From assembly GCA_030673735.1 (NCBI GenBank), contig DAOVIK010000035.1, positions 1 through 10,211 on the forward strand: 10,211 nucleotides of DNA. The letters are read 5' to 3'. The notes below the pieces were generated by a model, which made no database searches, was not told where the DNA came from, and saw only the letters and a program-made list of their open reading frames with translations. The stretch comes from Anaerolineae bacterium. Its GTDB lineage: Bacteria; Chloroflexota; Anaerolineae; Anaerolineales; E44-bin32. The translations under genes and the position numbers were made by a program. Shown here in pieces: positions 6,081-10,211 of this stretch (its first letter is position 1; each line of letters opens with the position of its first letter).

Positions 6081-7430
6081 CTATGCCGCGGTCGGAAGCG
6101 AGGGACGATAAAGCAAGCTTGAAGCCAGCGAAGCCTCCAGCGGTTCCCCACAGCGAACCACGCGCACGGGAATACCTTCTCTCCTGGCCGTGGTCGCCAG
6201 TTCCATGGTCCCCTTCTCACCCCCGAAGCTCTCTGCATCCATGAGCACCAATACCGGATTGCGCGCCACGCGCTTCAGATTGCGAGCTGTGTCCAGCACC
6301 TCCGGCCGCACGTCGGGTGTGATCAAGATCACCGTGCCGCCGCGCGGGATTCGCTCACCGTCGATCTTGAGAACCTCGCGCATGCCCACGCGTCCAATCG
6401 CATCAAGCACGGCAAGTGATTGCAGGATTCGCTGCAATTGAGCTTCTCCGCGATCCGCCTGGATAACATGCCGGGCCTTGCCATGGGTCACGAGCCCCAC
6501 GGACCGATCGTGATGGATCAAATGGAAGGCCAGCGAGGCTGCGGCTGCGACACCATACTCTTCAGTAGCGAAGGGCAGCGACAAGGAGGGAGTCTTTGAG
6601 GCTTCTAGTGTGGCAGCGGCGCTCGTGATTTGCTCATCATAGATCGCTGCCTGCGGAATGCGTGCCGCATCCAGGACGATCCAGACTTCGGCCATGGGAT
6701 CGAATTCGAATTCCTTCACGATCAGCCTCTCGCGGCGCGCGGTTGAGGGCCAATGGATGCGGTTGAAACCATCTCCGGGAGCGTAGTCGCGCACGCTTGC
6801 AGCGTTGGGCGTGATGCGAAACGTATGCTGGCGCAGCGCTTCCCCGCCCGGCCTTCTCGCACCAGGGATGGGGAAGGAATGCACCGGAACGGTCATCGGC
6901 AGCACCACCACGTGATGCCCGATGGGAACCTCTTTCTGTGAGCGAAACAATCCGAAGGGATCGCCGGAAAGCAGCTCTGCAGGACCCAGGCGGAAGCGTC
7001 CACGGCGCGTGCACAGCGTGCGCACCATCCATGTACTTTCCTTGCCCGGCCCCAGGCCAGATACCACGGCAGAGGCGCGATGCCCGGGTCGCTTGATGGC
7101 CGATTGGAAGGGAGAGCCAACCAGAAAGGCCGATACCCATTGCCCCGGAAGCTCGGAACGATCCCGCACCTCAATCCAGAGCTTGGGAAATCGGCTCTTG
7201 TTGATGATAGTAAAACGTTCCAAGAAGATGTGACCAACTTGAGCGCGCAGCGTGCGGGGTTCGCGCAGGAAGACCACCCCACGCAATGCAAGTCGCGCCC
7301 ACACGAACGACATGATGAGCAGCCCGCCCCATATGTAGGTCAGGCTGAACATGAGGCTCTTGCCCGTGATCACCGCCCCAGCCAAGGATAGGACGAATAA
7401 TCCCAGGACAACGCCGGCTCTGCGGGTCAT
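6081..7430 (-). CDS. DUF58 domain membrane protein
   Basis: A 449-residue protein of the DUF58 (PF01882) family, partners of MoxR ATPases. Two membrane helices at the N-terminus (about 5-22 and 26-44) are followed by a beta-rich region containing G-R-F-R-L-G-P and D-P-F-G-L-F (about 144-162). The DUF58 signature V-R-D-Y-A-P-G-D-G-F-N-R-I-H-W-P-S-T-A-R is at 213-232, with L-I-V-K-E-F-E following. A von Willebrand A-like fold begins at E-V-W-I-V-L-D (248-254). The metal site motif D-x-S-x-S is replaced by D-A-A-R-I, so metal-dependent ligand binding may be lost. Start ATG 7430 overlaps the MoxR stop by one base (TAATG), indicating coupled translation, and GGAG lies about 10 bases upstream. The gene is last in its operon. 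In related operons a transglutaminase-like or VWA protein often follows; none does here. Confidence 0.88.
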   Translation of the reverse strand: MTRRAGVVLGLFVLSLAGAVITGKSLMFSLTYIWGGLLIMSFVWARLALRGVVFLREPRTLRAQVGHIFLERFTIINKSRFPKLWIEVRDRSELPGQWVSAFLVGSPFQSAIKRPGHRASAVVSGLGPGKESTWMVRTLCTRRGRFRLGPAELLSGDPFGLFRSQKEVPIGHHVVVLPMTVPVHSFPIPGARRPGGEALRQHTFRITPNAASVRDYAPGDGFNRIHWPSTARRERLIVKEFEFDPMAEVWIVLDAARIPQAAIYDEQITSAAATLEASKTPSLSLPFATEEYGVAAAASLAFHLIHHDRSVGLVTHGKARHVIQADRGEAQLQRILQSLAVLDAIGRVGMREVLKIDGERIPRGGTVILITPDVRPEVLDTARNLKRVARNPVLVLMDAESFGGEKGTMELATTARREGIPVRVVRCGEPLEASLASSLLYRPSLPTAA

Positions 7431-8416
7431 TAGCCCATTTCTCCACCCGGCACGGGAACGGTTCCCAAGATCTCTCGCACGACCTCTCTTGCATCCACCT
7501 CACGGATGCGGGCCGCTGAACCTACGATCAAGCGATGCGCCAATCCGGTCACCGCCATAGCTTTGATGTCATCCGGAACAACATACTCACGTCCCGAAAG
7601 CGCGGCCTTGGCCTGCGACATGCGGAACAAAGCCAAGCTGCCGCGCGGGCTTGCGCCCAGATAGATCTCGCCGTGACCACGCGTAGCGTTCATCAAGTCG
7701 ACGATGTAGCGCTTCAATTCGTCAGAAACCTTCACTTCGCGCACCAATTCCTGCGCCTTCAATAATTGCTTCGCAGTGACCACACGCTTAAGGCTCTCCA
7801 GAGGATGAACGATTTGCTGCAGGTCGATCATTTCCACTTCCTTGGCCGCCGAGGGATAGCCAATGCTGATGCGCGCCATGAAGCGATCCATCTGTGCTTC
7901 CGGAAGGGGAAAGGTGCCTTCGTATTCGATCGGATTCTGAGTTGCCAAAACCATGAAGGGCTTTGGAGTGGGATGGGTAACACCATCCACCGTGACCTGA
8001 TATTCTTCCATCGCCTCCAGCAGCGCCGACTGTGTCTTCGGCGTGGCGCGGTTGATCTCATCTGTAAGAACGATCTGCGCCATCACCGGGCCCGGCCGGT
8101 ATTCAAACTCACGCGTCTTCTGGTTGAAGATCGATACGCCGGTTACGTCGCTGGGCAGCATATCGGGGGTGAACTGAATGCGGTTGAAGCTGCACCCGAT
8201 CGAGCGCGCCAGGCTCTTGGCCAGAACCGTTTTGCCGGTTCCCGGTACATCCTCGATCAGCAAATGCCCTCTGCAGAGGAGGCCGATCACTGTCTCCTCG
8301 ATGGCCTCTCTTTTGCCGACGATGACGAGTTCAACATTGTCAATGACCTTCTCTGCGAGTCCCTTGACCTGCTCCATTTCCACTCCTACTTCCGCGATCT
8401 TGTATGCTACGGCCAT
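7430..8416 (-). CDS. MoxR-family AAA+ ATPase
   Basis: A 328-residue cytoplasmic ATPase of full family length. Motifs in order: Walker A E-D-V-P-G-T-G-K-T (55-63), Walker B I-V-L-T-D-E (115-120) followed by the family hallmark I-N-R-A-T-P-K-T-Q-S-A-L-L-E-A-M-E-E, sensor 1 A-T-Q-N-P (158-162), then F-P-L-P-E-A-Q-M-D-R-F (169-179), and sensor 2 G-A-S-P-R-G-S (254-260, Arg258). All catalytic residues are present. MoxR proteins act as chaperone-like remodelers, often in pairs with DUF58/VWA proteins; the gene directly downstream encodes one and overlaps it by one base. Start: ATG 8416 is preceded by AAAGGAGA with 4 bases spacing, which is much better than the in-frame ATG at 8449. The gene follows the GT-C-like gene after 73 bases in the same direction. 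Confidence 0.95.
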   Translation of the reverse strand: MAVAYKIAEVGVEMEQVKGLAEKVIDNVELVIVGKREAIEETVIGLLCRGHLLIEDVPGTGKTVLAKSLARSIGCSFNRIQFTPDMLPSDVTGVSIFNQKTREFEYRPGPVMAQIVLTDEINRATPKTQSALLEAMEEYQVTVDGVTHPTPKPFMVLATQNPIEYEGTFPLPEAQMDRFMARISIGYPSAAKEVEMIDLQQIVHPLESLKRVVTAKQLLKAQELVREVKVSDELKRYIVDLMNATRGHGEIYLGASPRGSLALFRMSQAKAALSGREYVVPDDIKAMAVTGLAHRLIVGSAARIREVDAREVVREILGTVPVPGGEMG

Positions 8417-8420
8417 TTTA

Positions 8421-8428
8421 TCTCCTTT
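8421..8428 (-). promoter_or_regulatory. Shine-Dalgarno AAAGGAGA fixing the MoxR start
   Basis: AAAGGAGA on the minus strand lies 4 bases before ATG 8416. It places the start 11 codons inside the longer open frame that begins at 8449. Confidence 0.75.
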
Positions 8429-8489
8429 CCCGCCGGTTATGTGCTTCACTTGGGTTCCATGAAAACTACGCCGCTGGAGCCTGAGGGGT

Positions 8490-9587
8490 TCACGACCTGA
8501 TGAGGAGGGCCAGCAAGACTATCCAAAAGAGGCTGTAGTTCTGTGCGCGCCTGCGCTCACGCCTGGCAGTGTAATAGATAATCGCCAGCACCAGACCGCT
8601 GGCCACCCGCACAAGTCCAAGCGGCTCACGGAAGGTGGAGAAAGGCAGGAAAGCGACGGCCGCTGCGTTGATCAACAAGGCCCAAGCTTCCGAATCACAT
8701 ACTCTGCGCAGAAAATCACGCAGCGATGAGACGATCCCCCAAATGGCTGGGAGTACGATCGTCGGCCCGAAGACAACCAGGTAAAGCGCCAGCGCGCCCA
8801 GGCTCACGAACCCAATGCGCGCCAAGCCCATGAAGGGGATCCACTCGAAGGGCGTGGCCATCGCACCCCCGGCTCCCAAGCCGGGACGGCCGAACGTGAT
8901 CCACAACCAAGCTTGCCAAACAAGGAATACTCCCCCGCCGATGCTCAGCCAGATCACCGATTCGCGCCAGCGCTTCTGCAGGATGTCAGTCAGGAGCGCC
9001 GCTGCCCAGAAGAGCAAGGCGGTCTCCTTGGCAAACAGCGACAGCGTCAGCAGAATGGCTCCCAGCCAACGCCGCTCCGTGCTCCTCGCCAGCCACGCTC
9101 CCGCAACCAGCGCGTAGGACAACGGCTCGTTGAGATCCAGGCCGACCGAGGCTATCAATCCGACCCAAAGCCCGTACGCCAAGCCGTAGTACTCGGGCGA
9201 ACCACGGTTGGCTAGCCATTCGGTCACCGCCCAGGTTCCCAGCGCATGCACGGCAAGGTTCAACAGGAAGAGAGTCCAAGGAACCAGCGCCTCGTTGCCG
9301 ATCGCCAACGCCCGTGCTGTGATGGGATAGAGGATCCGCTGATAGCGATAGGCGGGGACATCCAGATGCTGAGAAACATCATCCGGATCCGGAGAAACTG
9401 CGATGTAGTAGGCAAACTGGCCGTCGTAGCCTTCGGTTCCCTCGGGATCGCCCTCTGAGAAACGAGTGCCGAGCTGCGCCAGGCCAACCGGATCCCAGTC
9501 GGCTTGCCAAAGCCGGTACAAGCCGAATCCCAACGAAACCAGCAAGGCGATCAATACCACGATGCGTACATTCAGTCTCGACGCCAT
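8490..9587 (-). CDS. Multi-spanning membrane protein, GT-C glycosyltransferase-like
   Basis: A 365-residue protein with about nine or ten membrane helices. After helix 1 (about 8-25) an external loop carries E-G-Y-D-G-Q-F-A-Y-Y (52-61, Asp55), then P-A-Y-R-Y-Q-R-I-L-Y-P (78-88), and later D-L-N-E-P-L (151-156) and F-A-K-E-T-A (185-190). The G-Y-D-G-Q-F and Y-R-Y-Q-R-I-L-Y-P pair is shared by a group of uncharacterised polyprenyl-linked sugar transferase-like proteins in Chloroflexota and Azospirillum-type surface glycopolymer clusters; acidic residues in the first outer loop are typical catalytic residues of GT-C enzymes. Substrate is unknown and glycosyltransferase activity is inferred. Start: ATG 9587 is the first ATG near helix 1 and overlaps the upstream YfhO-like gene by 16 bases; an upstream TTG (9635) would overlap much further. 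The Shine-Dalgarno sequence is weak, consistent with coupled translation. Confidence 0.75.
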   Translation of the reverse strand: MASRLNVRIVVLIALLVSLGFGLYRLWQADWDPVGLAQLGTRFSEGDPEGTEGYDGQFAYYIAVSPDPDDVSQHLDVPAYRYQRILYPITARALAIGNEALVPWTLFLLNLAVHALGTWAVTEWLANRGSPEYYGLAYGLWVGLIASVGLDLNEPLSYALVAGAWLARSTERRWLGAILLTLSLFAKETALLFWAAALLTDILQKRWRESVIWLSIGGGVFLVWQAWLWITFGRPGLGAGGAMATPFEWIPFMGLARIGFVSLGALALYLVVFGPTIVLPAIWGIVSSLRDFLRRVCDSEAWALLINAAAVAFLPFSTFREPLGLVRVASGLVLAIIYYTARRERRRAQNYSLFWIVLLALLIRS

Positions 9588-10211
9588 ATCCAAACCAAGC
9601 TTCCCAATAGCATCAGGCCCAGCACGCTCATCCAAGCACCCACGCGCACTGCGAGCGATTCATACGTGAAGGCGATGCTGTGCTCTCCTGCGGGCACGCG
9701 CACCGCACGAAAGAGATAGTCAGCATGCAGGATTTCGCTTTCGATCTCATCGACCGTGGCTTGCCATCCCGGATACCACGCATCCGAAAGCACCAGCCAT
9801 GCGTCTTGCGAGGTCCTCACCTCGATTTCGATTCGGCTCGGATGGACTTGCTCGAAACGCAGGATTCGTCCCTCCTCGGCTGCGACGGCGTCACCCTCTT
9901 CCGAACCCTCGAGCACGACCATCTGGGAAGGATCGAACGATGGATCCAGTACGCGCTCGAGCGCCGCCCCGGGTGTCTCCTCCCAGACAGCCTCGTAGAC
10001 CAGTCGCACTCTTGCCGGCTCGCCGACGGAAACGTAGCGCAGGCCCGTCTGAGATGCGGCATCTGCTTGCGCGCGCCAGCCGACGTTCATCAGTGCCAGC
10101 AGCGATTCCTGCTGCTCAATCGGCAGATCTTCAAGCGCCTGCATCCAAACCACGAAGCGGCCGGGAAGGAGCGGATCGAAGTTGTTCGCCGAGGCGATGC
10201 CATCAAGCATG
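9572..10211 (-). CDS. YfhO-family membrane protein, C-terminal part (5' partial)
   Basis: The C-terminal 212 residues of a protein in the bacterial YfhO family (usually 700-900 residues with many membrane helices, GT-C-like, implicated in glycosylation of lipoteichoic acid or other envelope polymers). Visible family marks are L-D-G-I-A-S-A-N-N-F-D-P-L-L-P-G-R-F (2-19) and the beta-sandwich end region L-V-L-S-D-A-W-Y-P-G-W-Q-A (139-151) followed by L-F-R-A-V-R-V-P-A-G-E-H (166-177). A single membrane helix (about 188-207) and a basic tail (W-R-R-D) close the protein. The in-frame ATG at 10210 is internal: the membrane core of the family lies before this point, so the gene continues beyond the window. 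It is upstream of, and overlaps by 16 bases, the GT-C-like gene, suggesting both serve the same envelope pathway. Confidence 0.85.
   Translation of the reverse strand, partial: MLDGIASANNFDPLLPGRFVVWMQALEDLPIEQQESLLALMNVGWRAQADAASQTGLRYVSVGEPARVRLVYEAVWEETPGAALERVLDPSFDPSQMVVLEGSEEGDAVAAEEGRILRFEQVHPSRIEIEVRTSQDAWLVLSDAWYPGWQATVDEIESEILHADYLFRAVRVPAGEHSIAFTYESLAVRVGAWMSVLGLMLLGSLVWIWRRD

Noticed and set aside
8430..8462. Possible internal promoter (TTTTCA, 18 bases, CATAAC) before the MoxR gene
   Set aside because: Both boxes match the consensus at only four of six positions, which is expected by chance in a region of this size.

Overview
The window looks like part of a Chloroflexota (Anaerolineae-like) chromosome, probably from an uncultured lineage. 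This is inferred from gene content. It holds a lipoprotein with a Thr/Pro-rich stalk and WD40 blades, a YfhO-type protein next to a GT-C-like membrane protein, a MoxR/DUF58 pair, and moderately GC-rich genes closely packed in same-strand runs. No marker gene is present to fix the taxonomy. I see no RNA genes, CRISPR, insertion sequences or phage genes.

Layout. (1) Bases 1-1550, plus strand: the 3' part of a class C beta-lactamase-like serine hydrolase, then a 135-residue four-helix membrane protein of unknown function. The second gene has its own promoter-like sequence (1079-1107) and a strong ribosome binding site. A perfect 12-bp hairpin (1566-1592) separates it from the genes converging on it. 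(2) Bases 5940-1642, minus strand: a four-gene run behind a promoter-like sequence at 5912-5940. In order it holds a membrane-fused spermidine-synthase-like protein, a DUF1461/Lit-like membrane protein, a DinB/ClbS-like helical bundle protein and a WD40 lipoprotein. (3) Bases 10210-6081, minus strand: a second run made of the C-terminal end of a YfhO-family membrane protein, a GT-C-like multi-spanning protein, a MoxR AAA+ ATPase and a DUF58 protein. It is closed by a textbook rho-independent terminator (6020-6045).

How the genes may work together. The second run looks like envelope biology: polymer or glycan assembly (YfhO, GT-C) with a MoxR-DUF58 chaperone-like pair. The first minus-strand run is less obvious. 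Its most interesting member is the Lit-like protein, a family known in Firmicutes to move an acyl chain within lipoproteins. It lies two genes upstream of a predicted lipoprotein on the same strand. Its two conserved-looking histidines are 72 residues apart, as I recall for Lit. Most of the window is otherwise ordinary; I did not find a clearly new multi-gene system.
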